DNA of 64,000 bases from contig JAURZL010000018.1 of assembly GCA_030653365.1 (NCBI GenBank), positions 372,001-436,000 on the forward strand, given 5' to 3'. Below, one piece after another: positions 41,001-49,742 of the stretch. The position numbers and the translations under genes are program-made. The notes beneath the pieces are model-generated. The model was not told the DNA's origin, did no database searches, and saw only the letters and a program-made list of their open reading frames with translations. Source of the stretch: Anaerolineaceae bacterium (lineage in GTDB: Bacteria; Chloroflexota; Anaerolineae; Anaerolineales; Anaerolineaceae). Position 1 is the first letter of the stretch. Each line of letters starts with the position of its first letter.

Positions 41001-42986
41001 ATGAAGAATTTTTCAAAATTTTTTATTCTAGCAACAATCTTCATCTTTGTTTTTATCTATTCATCGATTAATGTATCAGCTCAGGAAGAAGAGCCTCCTG
41101 TAAGAGAAAAAATAATCGAGAATACATTTATCCAATATACCTGGAGGTTGGTGACAAGAACTGGAACACCAGTATGTACAGTGGTTATAAACCATGAGGG
41201 ATTCCCTTCCGGTCAGGAAACACTGGCAGGCTGTAACGAAGCCTGGATGAATCTATTTCCAACTCCAACAGTAATCGCCACTGGCACTCCCACTCCTCAA
41301 CCCACAGCCACTCCCATAAACATTAATCAATTATTTCTAGACACCTATTGGGTATTTGTATCTTCAGAAGAAGTAACACTTGTGACAAAAGTTACTATTC
41401 CGGATATGATAATAAATATTAATGCTCCAGGGTTACCTGTCAATGCACCATATGTAATTATTAAAGCTATCGAACCATATTCCGAATACCAAATTACTAG
41501 AATCGCTGGCACAGTCAACGACCAGCCTTTTGAATGTTTTTCTGATCAATGTATAGTACCTTTATTATACGATTCTCAGATTCGTTTTTGGGCTGAGAGT
41601 AGTTTTGGTGATCAAACAAAAGTAATTACTGCGATTGTAAGAATCTATGTCAGCAATAATTTTTATAATGTTCGGGTTACATCAATTGATCAACTATTAG
41701 GGTTCACAGATTCATGCCGGGAGATTTGGCGAGAAACAGCGTTCGGGGAATCTCCAGCCTGGGTTGTTTTCCCTGAATCTCCCGATATTTTAGCAACATT
41801 TGATAAATTACATTATTTGGCAGGAAAGTTAATCTTACATAGATTTGTTGATGCTTCTACATGTCCAAGTGGAGGCTTATTTGCTAATGGAGCACCCAAT
41901 GCCTGTGGTCTTGAAGTGGTAGAAGATGCCATGTTTGCCTGGCAGAACCGATTTGATCCAATTATTTGGTCATCTGCAAGAGAAGCAGGGATCCCCCCCA
42001 TTTTTATTAAGAGTATTATTAAGCAAGAATCTCAATTCTGGCCAGAGAATGCAAGATATATTTACGAAGAATATGGTTTTACTCAAATCAATGAATTAGG
42101 TGCTGATGTTGCACTTCGATGGAATGAAGACTTGAAGAACCAGATCTGTTCAGGGCTTTTATTTGATTGTGATAAGTCATTTGTAAGTATGAATGCATTT
42201 GAACAGGCAATGTTGCGAGGTGGATTGATCCAATCAATTGATGCATATTGTCCTGCCTGTGAAAACATGGTAAATCTGGCAATTGCTGAACAATCCATCG
42301 CCATCACAGGTCAAGTTATAAAATCAAATTGCTCTCAAGCAAATTATATTGTCAAAAATTTGGAGCTGAAGCCAACAATCACTGATATGTGGAAATTCAC
42401 AATTTTATCCTATCACGGTGGTTATTACTGTCTAGAAAATAGTCTTGAGGAAGTGAAGCGAAAAGGATTGGAACCAAATTGGGCAAATGTTTCTGCTAAC
42501 CTAGTTTGCCCAGAAGCCCGTACCTATGTAGATTCAGTTTGGGATAATTTAAGCAATTTCCAGCTTCATTACGCCCCGCAACCAACACTTGCACCTGAAC
42601 AACTAGAACCATCCGGCCAAAGCGATCTTGTACAATTGCCTCCAACTCCTACACCTACTCAAACTCCAACACCTCAAACCTATCTTTCCAGTGGTAAGAT
42701 CAATGTGTATCTTTATGTCGACACGAATATGAATTTTGTCATGGATGAAGACGAACTGGTAAATAATGCCAATATTCTGGTGGAATTTTCTAATGGAACA
42801 ACGAAAACAGTAACGGTTAATAATGGTGAAGCAATTATAGAATACGAAAACCAGTTTAAAGACTCAGATGTCAAAATTACTGTTATTGAAATTTATCAAT
42901 CTTCACAAGTACGAATCCCTGAAAGTGGAGAGCTTTTTACAATCTTACGGATTCCTCCACCTGAATTACCCGGGTTACTTCCGTAA
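41001..42986 (+). CDS. Secreted protein with lytic-transglycosylase-like domain
   Basis: From ATG 41001 (MKNFSKFFILATIFIF), 661 aa; the earlier TTG of the track is rejected because the signal peptide starts here. After the signal peptide (cleavage near VSAQ), a first region and a TPTPQPTATP linker lead to a beta-rich part. At about 310-480 there is a lysozyme-like segment, FIKSIIKQESQFWPENAR (candidate catalytic Glu) and EYGFTQINELGADVALRWN. A second TPTPTQTPTPQ linker precedes a C-terminal beta domain, GKINVYLYVDTNMNFVMDEDE, with Asp-rich, Ca-binding-like loops as in SdrD_B or collagen-adhesin domains. It is likely cell-surface. It is followed 14 bp later by the acidic TM protein. Confidence 0.72.
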   Translation: MKNFSKFFILATIFIFVFIYSSINVSAQEEEPPVREKIIENTFIQYTWRLVTRTGTPVCTVVINHEGFPSGQETLAGCNEAWMNLFPTPTVIATGTPTPQPTATPININQLFLDTYWVFVSSEEVTLVTKVTIPDMIININAPGLPVNAPYVIIKAIEPYSEYQITRIAGTVNDQPFECFSDQCIVPLLYDSQIRFWAESSFGDQTKVITAIVRIYVSNNFYNVRVTSIDQLLGFTDSCREIWRETAFGESPAWVVFPESPDILATFDKLHYLAGKLILHRFVDASTCPSGGLFANGAPNACGLEVVEDAMFAWQNRFDPIIWSSAREAGIPPIFIKSIIKQESQFWPENARYIYEEYGFTQINELGADVALRWNEDLKNQICSGLLFDCDKSFVSMNAFEQAMLRGGLIQSIDAYCPACENMVNLAIAEQSIAITGQVIKSNCSQANYIVKNLELKPTITDMWKFTILSYHGGYYCLENSLEEVKRKGLEPNWANVSANLVCPEARTYVDSVWDNLSNFQLHYAPQPTLAPEQLEPSGQSDLVQLPPTPTPTQTPTPQTYLSSGKINVYLYVDTNMNFVMDEDELVNNANILVEFSNGTTKTVTVNNGEAIIEYENQFKDSDVKITVIEIYQSSQVRIPESGELFTILRIPPPELPGLLP

Positions 42987-43000
42987 AATCAGGAAATTTT

Positions 43001-44770
43001 ATGAAGAAGAAAACAGACAAAGATAATAAAAATCTAAATGAAAATGAGAAACCTGAAATTTTAGAAAATGATTCTGGTTCGATTTCCGATCAGTTAAACA
43101 AGAAATTTTCAAATAATATAGATGATCGTTTGGATGAAATTAAAAAATTAGCTTCAGATTTTTCAATGAGTGATGAATCGATTGAAGAAAATGCTGGAGA
43201 ATTTGACAATGAATTTATTGGATCTGATCCTGACGGGACAGAAGATGATTATCTTGATAGATTGAGTGTTTTAGATCAAGAAGTGTCCCCATTTATAAAT
43301 GAAGATGAAAAAGAAGACTTCCTAGACCAACGATTAGATCAAATCAATAAACAAGCAGCGAATATTGAACCTGAAGAATTTGAATATTTACGGAAATCCA
43401 GTTCTGTTCCCTTTGCACCAATTCCAAATTTTGAGGATTTCGAAGGTAAAAAATCGCAAGAACTTCCGAAGAAGAGAATTGATACTATTGAAGATATAGA
43501 AAATGATACTGAATTAGATGAAGCAATTAGTCAAAATAATGAAGATTTTTTGAACAAATTAACATCTTCTTTGGAGGAGGATCCTCAATATCAAGATTTG
43601 TCATCCAATAATGATGAATCAAAACATGTTTTTAAAACATTTGACGAGAAATCAGATGGATCTGAATTGATCGAGGAAATCGAACATGAGATTGATAACG
43701 CAAATAAGGCAGTTAATCCATTTCTAAATGACCATGATTCTCTTTCTTCAGATGATTTCCTGGCTAATCTCAACAAGTTGACACTTGATGAAGATGATCT
43801 GGATCAGACTATTAATGATATCGATCCTCTTGGCAAAATGTTTGAAAACGAATCAATGTTATCATCTACTTCCTGGAAAGATGTTCTGGAATCCACAGAT
43901 GATGATGAATCTGGTAATGCACGAAAAGTTTTTGATTTTAATAATGAACAATCTTTTGATGAGTTCATCAATAATATGGATGGGGTAGAAGAAAAAGAAA
44001 AATCAGAATTTCCTCTACTTGGTGATGGCACCAAAGAGAACTTTGAAGAAATGCCTGTTGACACCAATATGGATGATGACAGCTTCCAGGAATCAGATGA
44101 TGGTCAGACCGAAGAAGAAGATGAATCAGTTGAAAACCTTCGAAGATCGTTCATAGATGAGTTTGACCAGGATGCCTGGAACGAGGAAACAGAAAATCAA
44201 GAAAAGAAAAAATGGCTGCCAAGAAATATTGATACATTCAAAAATTGGTTTTCATCACTAAGTATCGCGGAAAGAATCTTAATTTTCTTAAGTTTTCTGA
44301 TTAGTTTAGCTGTTGTTGTATCGATTGTTTTGGTAATTACACAATGGAGAGTTAATAACAGAAATATAGCAAGCCCCCCACCGGCAATTGAAGCTTCAGA
44401 CACTGATTTAATTTATCCAACAGGTTTACAGCTTCCAGGTGGTTGGTTCTTCTTTTTACAAAGAGGAGAAATTAAAAACAATAAATGGGAACCACAAAAT
44501 GCAGAGTGGTTATCCAATACAAAATTACGAAAAGTTGTTGCCATTCCATGGTCAAATCAAACAGAAGCGGTCATTCAATCTCTCACCAGCGAAGATGAAA
44601 TCAGTATTTACATGAACAATAACGACATAATCATTTATCAGGTTGAAGAGGTTCTTCAGATTTCCAGGGACAATGTCCGAATTCTTTCTGATACTGAACC
44701 ATCTTTAGTAGTTATTCTGTTCCGTGAGGATAATGAAAATCGCTGGTCTGTAATCGCAAAACCAAAATAA
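43001..44770 (+). CDS. Highly acidic single-TM protein
   Basis: A 589-aa protein with about 410 N-terminal residues that are strikingly Asp/Glu/Asn/Ser-rich and low complexity (probably disordered and cytoplasmic). It has semi-regular motifs around FLDQRLDQINKQA, DDFLANLNKLTLDEDDLDQ and SFDEFINNMDG. One TM follows (about 422-447, ILIFLSFLISLAVVVSIVLVIT), then a 140-residue extracytoplasmic domain (PTGLQLPGGWFFFLQRGEIK ... VVILFREDNENRWSVIAKP). There is no family match by eye. SD is AGGAAATTTT before the ATG, 14 bp after the transglycosylase-like gene, suggesting co-transcription. Confidence 0.65.
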   Translation: MKKKTDKDNKNLNENEKPEILENDSGSISDQLNKKFSNNIDDRLDEIKKLASDFSMSDESIEENAGEFDNEFIGSDPDGTEDDYLDRLSVLDQEVSPFINEDEKEDFLDQRLDQINKQAANIEPEEFEYLRKSSSVPFAPIPNFEDFEGKKSQELPKKRIDTIEDIENDTELDEAISQNNEDFLNKLTSSLEEDPQYQDLSSNNDESKHVFKTFDEKSDGSELIEEIEHEIDNANKAVNPFLNDHDSLSSDDFLANLNKLTLDEDDLDQTINDIDPLGKMFENESMLSSTSWKDVLESTDDDESGNARKVFDFNNEQSFDEFINNMDGVEEKEKSEFPLLGDGTKENFEEMPVDTNMDDDSFQESDDGQTEEEDESVENLRRSFIDEFDQDAWNEETENQEKKKWLPRNIDTFKNWFSSLSIAERILIFLSFLISLAVVVSIVLVITQWRVNNRNIASPPPAIEASDTDLIYPTGLQLPGGWFFFLQRGEIKNNKWEPQNAEWLSNTKLRKVVAIPWSNQTEAVIQSLTSEDEISIYMNNNDIIIYQVEEVLQISRDNVRILSDTEPSLVVILFREDNENRWSVIAKPK

Positions 44771-44932
44771 TCCTCGGATAGCACCTTAGGTGCTCGTAAA
44801 ACCAGCAGCTTTTTCATGAAGAATGCAATCTAAAATACCGTATGATATTTGAACCTTCAATGACAAATAACATATATGAGGGTTCTTAAGAAAACTCTAT
44901 AATCATTAACATCCCTTAGTTGAGGAATAATT

Positions 44933-46723
44933 ATGTGTGGAATATTTGGAATCGTATACAAGCAGGATCGGCTTTTAGGACCTACATTAATTGATGCAGG
45001 CTTGCGGTTATCATACCGAGGATACGATTCTGTCGGTATAGCTACTATTCTCGAGAATGGTGTGATCGACCTGCGAAAAGATGCAGGAAAAGTAAAAAGC
45101 GTTGCTGAAAAATACAATTTTAAAGAGATGATTGGACAAAGAGCAATTCTCCAATTAAGGTGGGCAACATTCGGAGAACCATCATTAGTAAATTCTCAAC
45201 CTCATTTAGACTCCGAAGGTTTAATGGTTGGCGCACACAATGGGAATGTAGTGAACAATGTCGAATTAAGGGAAGAATTCATATCTGAAGGAATGACTGT
45301 CAGATCGATGAATGATGGAGAAAGCTGTGTGCATGCAGTTGAGCGGTTTACAAAAAAAGGTTTTTCCATGTTGGAAGCAATCCAAAAAGCGTATGATGTG
45401 CTAAAAGGCGATTACGCATTTGTGATAACGAAGGCTAATGATGATAAATTATATGCTTTCAAAAAAGGATCCGGATTGGTCGCTGGGATTGGTGACGATT
45501 TCACCTGTGTATCCTCTGATTTGCCTTCCATTCTTCCTCTCACCAGAAATGTTGTATTTATGAATGACGGTGAGATTATTGAACTCTCCGCTGATCATTA
45601 TAAAATATTCTCTGTTTCGGACGGAACTCCAATTGAGCGTGCTGTGGAAATAGTGGAAGATACAATGGAAGCCGCACAAAAAGGTGGATTTGAGCATTTT
45701 ATGCTCAAAGAAATTCATGAACAACCAAAAGTTGCAAAAGAATTAATCCATTTAATGAACAATTCCTCTGCTGTTGAAGTAACCATTGAGGCATTAATCA
45801 ATGCAAGAAATATTTTCTTTATTGGCTGTGGAACAAGTTACAATGCTTGTGTAACCGGGTCAGTTTATTTCAACAGAATTTCTGGCAGAACAACGATTCC
45901 TGTAGCAGCAACACAATTTATAGCACAATACAATCGTTCCATTGGTCCAGAAGATGTCGGTATCTTCGTGAGTCAAAGTGGTGAGACAAAAGATGTGTTA
46001 AATGCTGTAGAAATTGCAAAACAAAAAGGTATGAAGGTCTATTCATTAGTAAATGTGGTAGGTTCAACGCTAACCAAATTATCTGAACGTTGGCTGCCAC
46101 TCGCTTGTGGATACGAGATCAGTGTGCCTGCAACAAAAACTTTTACCAATCAGCTGGTCGCTTTCTTATATCTTGCATATAAAATGGCAAAATTTGATAT
46201 TTCGGATTTGGAAAAAATTCCTGGTTATATGCAATCAACAATTGATGACACAAAAGACCAGGTTCTCGATGTCCTTCCGTATCTGGAAAATTGGAATGAT
46301 CTTTACAGTTTGGGTTATGGGGTCACCTTCCCAATTGCATTGGAAGGTGCCTTAAAATTAAAAGAAATTACATATGCACATTGCGAAGGGATGCTTTCCA
46401 CTGAATTTAAACATGGACCTCTTGCAGCGGTAACATTGGACTATCCAATTCTATTTACCACGATCGAAGAGGATATCTCTTTGATTATTTCTGGAATTAA
46501 TGAAGTTACCTGTCGGGGAGCGAGAGCAATTGTTATTGGACCAGAAGATAATAGACTGAAATCCAACGCCCAACATACCATCACAATCTCACAACCGACA
46601 CCAGAAATTGCATCAATTTTATCTATTGTGCCACTCCAATTACTCTCCTATTACATGAGTATTCAACGAGGATTTGATCCGGATTTCCCTCGAAATTTAA
46701 GCAAAACATTGACCGTGGATTAA
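44933..46723 (+). CDS. glmS: Glutamine-fructose-6-phosphate aminotransferase
   Basis: Makes glucosamine-6-phosphate, the entry to UDP-GlcNAc and peptidoglycan. It is 596 aa. The Ntn amidotransferase domain starts with Cys2 (MCGIFGIVYKQ), GLRLSYRGYDSVGI, and LRWATFGEPS where many bacterial enzymes have RWATHGEPS; HNGNVVNN follows. Two SIS domains contain FIGCGTSYNACVTGSVYF, FVSQSGETKDVLNAVEIA, EGALKLKEITYAHCEGM and HGPLAAVT. It ends NLSKTLTVD. The TATAAT near 44897 is a possible -10. No glmS ribozyme was recognised in the upstream 160 bp. Confidence 0.93.
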   Translation: MCGIFGIVYKQDRLLGPTLIDAGLRLSYRGYDSVGIATILENGVIDLRKDAGKVKSVAEKYNFKEMIGQRAILQLRWATFGEPSLVNSQPHLDSEGLMVGAHNGNVVNNVELREEFISEGMTVRSMNDGESCVHAVERFTKKGFSMLEAIQKAYDVLKGDYAFVITKANDDKLYAFKKGSGLVAGIGDDFTCVSSDLPSILPLTRNVVFMNDGEIIELSADHYKIFSVSDGTPIERAVEIVEDTMEAAQKGGFEHFMLKEIHEQPKVAKELIHLMNNSSAVEVTIEALINARNIFFIGCGTSYNACVTGSVYFNRISGRTTIPVAATQFIAQYNRSIGPEDVGIFVSQSGETKDVLNAVEIAKQKGMKVYSLVNVVGSTLTKLSERWLPLACGYEISVPATKTFTNQLVAFLYLAYKMAKFDISDLEKIPGYMQSTIDDTKDQVLDVLPYLENWNDLYSLGYGVTFPIALEGALKLKEITYAHCEGMLSTEFKHGPLAAVTLDYPILFTTIEEDISLIISGINEVTCRGARAIVIGPEDNRLKSNAQHTITISQPTPEIASILSIVPLQLLSYYMSIQRGFDPDFPRNLSKTLTVD

Positions 46724-47042
46724 TTAACCCAAATCCGGTATCAGTTTTGTTTTGGAGAAAACATGGATTTTGACCATTTTTTTTTCCTTATCTAAGATCA
46801 ATCCGACAATGATTTGAGTCACTGCACCTCTTCAAATCATTTCATGTGAAATAGTGGTTCGATAAGACCTCCTGTAAACCTATATCCGTTTTTCCGTAAC
46901 CATATTTTCTCGATGACACAATACGAAATCTAAATGTCATTTTGCTTTGGGGTATCACGCTTATTTGAATTTTTTTCTTATTTTTGAAACGAAAAATCAA
47001 TTATCTGCGTATATAGTTAAAATGAATAGGATGGTGAAAATT
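46724..47042 (+). other. 319-bp intergenic region between glmS and the PspC gene
   Basis: No convincing ORF, RNA gene or terminator was seen. It contains an AT-rich tract (CCATTTTTTTTTCC) shortly after glmS and a TATATAG-rich stretch before the PspC gene. No clear -35/-10 pair could be assigned. Confidence 0.4.
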
Positions 47043-47234
47043 ATGGATGAGAAAAGATTATCAAGATCCAGAGAGAATAGAATGGTTGGTGGTGTTTGTG
47101 GCGGTTTGGGAAATTATTTTAATGTGGATGCGACTGTCGTAAGACTTTTATTTGCATTAAGTTTCTTCTTTTTATATCCAGGTACATTTTTAATTTATCT
47201 TTTATTATTAATCATCATGCCTGAGGAAAGATAA
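47043..47234 (+). CDS. PspC-domain small membrane protein
   Basis: The real start is ATG 47043 (MDEKRLSRSRENRMVGGVCG) with AGGATGG upstream; the 95-aa ORF start is rejected because homology begins here. It is 63 aa: a PspC motif (GGVCGGLGNYFNVDATVVRLLFAL) followed by a hydrophobic segment (FFFLYPGTFLIYLLLLIIMP). In enterobacteria PspC senses membrane stress; here it is a stand-alone domain with no psp partners nearby. Confidence 0.9.
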   Translation: MDEKRLSRSRENRMVGGVCGGLGNYFNVDATVVRLLFALSFFFLYPGTFLIYLLLLIIMPEER

Positions 47235-47276
47235 AAAGAACAAATTTCATCAAGTTACTATTAATCGGGATAGGAT

Positions 47277-47310
47277 GGTGTATTTGGCGGTGATGCCCGT
47301 CAAATACACC
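47277..47310 (+). repeat. Dispersed intergenic palindromic repeat, copy D
   Basis: GGTGTATTTG pairs with CAAATACACC (10 bp), with GCGGTGATGCCCGT as the loop region. It shares the core (one T to A change) with copies B and C. It lies 43 bp after the PspC gene and could double as part of its 3' end. Confidence 0.55.
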
Positions 47311-47338
47311 ATAACCGTCTGAAAAAAAGAGAAAAAAG

Positions 47339-47373
47339 AGTAATAATGGTTTTTCATCCATTACTTTTTTTTT
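47339..47373 (+). terminator. Bidirectional terminator between the PspC and glycosyltransferase genes
   Basis: AGTAAT(AA)TGG pairs with CCATTACT, followed by a run of nine T on the plus strand. The opposite side is A-rich (GAAAAAAAGAGAAAAAAG). It lies between two convergent genes and overlaps the end of the minus-strand one. Confidence 0.75.
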
Positions 47374-48043
47374 CTCTCATCCGTTTCCTAGTCTGCAAAA
47401 CAACTCTAAAAAAGTTTTTTATATGGTTTAAAGGTCGAATATGGCTTTTCTCATCACCATATATGGTCTTTATTGGCACCCAGCCAATCGTAAATCCTGA
47501 TTTAAGACAGTTAACAATAACCTCTACCTCGAATTCAAAACCAACTTCATCACTTTGTAAAACATTTTCCATAAGTCGTTTACTTAATAATCGATATCCG
47601 GATTGATTATCCAGAATCGGCATACCCATTGCCCAGGAAAACGCCCATTTTCCAATAAAATTTGCCAATTTTCTCGAAAATGGCATTAATGAAAAATCAC
47701 GAAAACCAATGATTAAGTCCGGCGACTCTTTTTCATACAATATAAGAAATTTATGAATCTCAAGTACATCATGCTGTCCATCTGCATCAATGGTTATTGA
47801 AAAATCATAATTCAGTTGAAGCGCCTCCTTAAATCCTCTTTGTAAAGCTGCTCCTTTTCCTTGATTTGGATTTTGAATAAAAACACGAGCACCATTTTTT
47901 TCTGCGATTATTGCCGTAGTGTCTATTGAACCGTCATCTACCACTAAGGTTGGCAAGAATTGGGTTGATAAATTAACTACATTTGAAATATGTTTTTCTT
48001 CGTTGAAAGCAGGGATGATAATACATCCATTTTTTGGAATCAT
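47354..48043 (-). CDS. Family 2 glycosyltransferase (DPM1/polyprenyl-phosphate type)
   Basis: A 229-aa GT-A enzyme. Motifs are CIIIPAFNEEKHISNVV, LVVDDGSIDTTAIIAEKNGA, NQGKGAALQRGFKEAL and the DXD-like metal site ITIDADGQHDVLEI. The segment DNQSGYRLLSKRLMENVL is typical of dolichyl- or polyprenyl-phosphate mannose/glucose synthases. No C-terminal TM domain, so it is a soluble or peripheral form. It probably loads a sugar onto a lipid carrier for envelope glycans; acceptor and donor are unknown. Convergent with the PspC gene. Confidence 0.87.
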   Translation of the reverse strand: MIPKNGCIIIPAFNEEKHISNVVNLSTQFLPTLVVDDGSIDTTAIIAEKNGARVFIQNPNQGKGAALQRGFKEALQLNYDFSITIDADGQHDVLEIHKFLILYEKESPDLIIGFRDFSLMPFSRKLANFIGKWAFSWAMGMPILDNQSGYRLLSKRLMENVLQSDEVGFEFEVEVIVNCLKSGFTIGWVPIKTIYGDEKSHIRPLNHIKNFFRVVLQTRKRMREKKSNG

Positions 48044-48212
48044 AAGATTTCTCTTTTCAAAAATTCTTCAATAAATTCACTGGTGATTATATCCAAGAAA
48101 CGTTTTTTATTGAAAATATCAGATAAAAATTGTGAAATTCATAAAAATAAGCCTAATTAATCTCATTCACCTTACAAAATTCAATTTAATGTAACCAATT
48201 TCCAAAAAACGC

Positions 48213-48241
48213 TTGCATTTGAAATAAAAATCCGCTAAAAT
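48213..48241 (+). promoter_or_regulatory. Promoter of the mraZ/dcw operon
   Basis: TTGCAT, exactly 17 nt, TAAAAT. The MraZ-type repeats begin within a few bases of the -10 and cover the expected transcription start. Confidence 0.75.
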
Positions 48242-48277
48242 GTGGATAATTGTGGAGATAAGTGGGAGAAAGTGGAG
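48242..48277 (+). promoter_or_regulatory. Probable MraZ operator: four GTGG repeats at 10-bp spacing
   Basis: GTGGAT, GTGGAG, GTGGGA and GTGGAG begin at 48242, 48252, 48262 and 48272, each exactly 10 bp apart. Known MraZ operators are tandem TGGG-type direct repeats with 5-bp spacers upstream of mraZ, so this fits closely, with one repeat more than the three described in E. coli. The location over the transcription start suggests autorepression. The first repeat also overlaps TGTGGATAA, the complement of a DnaA box. Confidence 0.8.
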
Positions 48278-48293
48278 CGCCGGGATGCCGGCG
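48278..48293 (+). other. GC-rich hairpin in the mraZ leader
   Basis: CGCCGG pairs with CCGGCG around GATG. It directly follows the MraZ repeats and precedes the mraZ start by about 28 bp. No T-run, so a leader structure rather than a terminator. Confidence 0.5.
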
Positions 48294-48321
48294 TTCTGCG
48301 ATTATAGGAGTTGTAGAACTT

Positions 48322-48756
48322 ATGTTCCTTGGTACATACGAACACACATTAGATACAAAAGGCAGAATGACGATTCCCGTTAAGTACCGTGAATTAGTAT
48401 CTGAAGGAGCATACGTAACAAAAGGGTTTGACCAGAATCTGATGGTTTTGACAAACAAAGTTTTTCAGGCCCTTTTTGAACGTGTTACCAGTATGAACAT
48501 GGCCGATCCCACTGCCCGAGAATTGAGACGATTAATGTTTGCCAATGCTTTTGCGGTTGAATGTGATAAAGCAGGCCGCATACTTATTCCTCAAATCTTA
48601 CGAACTCACGCATTACTCCAAGGAGATTCGGTAATTTTGGGAAATGGAAGTTATTTTGAAATCTGGTCTCCGACCCTCTGGCAGAATCATTCAGAAAAGC
48701 TTGAAGGCAGTGATGCAAATAATGAACGATATGCAAACTTGGACTTATCACTTTAA
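48322..48756 (+). CDS. mraZ: Transcriptional regulator MraZ
   Basis: DNA-binding regulator of the division and cell wall operon. From ATG 48322 (MFLGTYEHTLDTKGRMTIP) it is 144 aa, the usual size; the ORF-track start at 48262 lies inside the operator. Two tandem SpoVT/AbrB-like halves are visible, DTKGRMTIPVKYREL and CDKAGRILIPQILRTHA. It is the first gene of the dcw cluster and is likely autorepressing through the upstream repeats. The SD AGGAG is rather far (12 nt). Confidence 0.95.
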   Translation: MFLGTYEHTLDTKGRMTIPVKYRELVSEGAYVTKGFDQNLMVLTNKVFQALFERVTSMNMADPTARELRRLMFANAFAVECDKAGRILIPQILRTHALLQGDSVILGNGSYFEIWSPTLWQNHSEKLEGSDANNERYANLDLSL

Positions 48757-48758
48757 TC

Positions 48759-49703
48759 ATGTCCACTCCACAATCAGCTGTTCCTCATACCCCAGTACTT
48801 TACCATGAAATCATAAAAGCGCTTGCACCCTTCTCTGGTGGCCTTTATATAGATGGAACGGTAGGAGCTGGAGGTCATGCCTGGGGAATATTAGATGCCT
48901 CAAATCCGCATGGAAAATTACTTGGATTAGACCTGGACCCCCAGGCGCTGGTTATCGCAAACCAGCGCCTTTCTCTATTCAAAGATCGAGTTTTCATCAT
49001 CCAAGGCTCTTATATTGAATTGTCCTCATTCGCTCAAGAGTTAGGTTGGAATTTTATTGATGGAATTATTCTTGATTTAGGAGTATCTTCCATCCAGCTC
49101 GACTCGAAAGAAAGAGGGTTTTCCTTTCAATACGATGCTCCCCTGGATATGAGATTTGGAGACCACCCAACCAGTAATGCTGCTGATGTGATCAATAATT
49201 ATTCGGAAAATGAATTGGCTGAGTTGATCTGGCGGTATGGAGAAGAAAAAAATGCAAGAAGAATTGCAAGATTAATTGTCCAGAATCGCCCTATCAGTAC
49301 GACGTTTGAATTAGCCAATTTGACCAAAAAAGCATACGGAAATAAATTCAGTCAAATCCATCCAGCCACCCGAACATTTCAAGCGATCCGAATCGTTGTT
49401 AATCAGGAAATGCAAGCAATTGAAACAGTAATTCCACAGGCTATTAAGTTACTAAAACCTGGTGGAAGACTGGCAATCATCTCTTTCCATTCTTTAGAAG
49501 ATCGAATTGTAAAAACAATCTTTCGGTTGGAAAGTAAGGATTGTTATTGCCCACCCGAACAACCTGTTTGCACCTGTAACCATATTGCAACTATTAAGGA
49601 GGTTAATCGAAAACCTATTCAAGCAACCCAACAAGAAGTGTCTGAAAACCCTCGTTCTAGAAGTGCTAAGTTAAGAATTGCAGAAAAGCTTAATCTGGCA
49701 TGA
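48759..49703 (+). CDS. rsmH: 16S rRNA m4C1402 methyltransferase RsmH
   Basis: Methylates N4 of C1402 of 16S rRNA using SAM. The 314 aa contain HTPVLYHEIIKALAPFSGGL, YIDGTVGAGGHAWGIL (SAM motif), LLGLDLDPQALVIA, GIILDLGVSSIQLDSKERGFSF, DMRFGD and FHSLEDRIVKTIFR. It begins 2 bp after the mraZ stop. A C-terminal Cys-rich stretch (CYCPPEQPVCTC) is seen in several homologues. Confidence 0.96.
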   Translation: MSTPQSAVPHTPVLYHEIIKALAPFSGGLYIDGTVGAGGHAWGILDASNPHGKLLGLDLDPQALVIANQRLSLFKDRVFIIQGSYIELSSFAQELGWNFIDGIILDLGVSSIQLDSKERGFSFQYDAPLDMRFGDHPTSNAADVINNYSENELAELIWRYGEEKNARRIARLIVQNRPISTTFELANLTKKAYGNKFSQIHPATRTFQAIRIVVNQEMQAIETVIPQAIKLLKPGGRLAIISFHSLEDRIVKTIFRLESKDCYCPPEQPVCTCNHIATIKEVNRKPIQATQQEVSENPRSRSAKLRIAEKLNLA

Positions 49704-49742
49704 GTTGTGCAAGTTCAATTGTAATAATATCGGTAGGTAGAC

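Noticed and set aside
43001-44200. Acidic low-complexity ORF as a spurious ORF
   Set aside because: It continues in frame into a clear TM and a folded-looking outer domain, has an SD and no better ORF opposite, so it was kept as a gene.
44771-44932. glmS ribozyme
   Set aside because: No recognisable ribozyme core or conserved cleavage-site pattern in the 160 bp before glmS.
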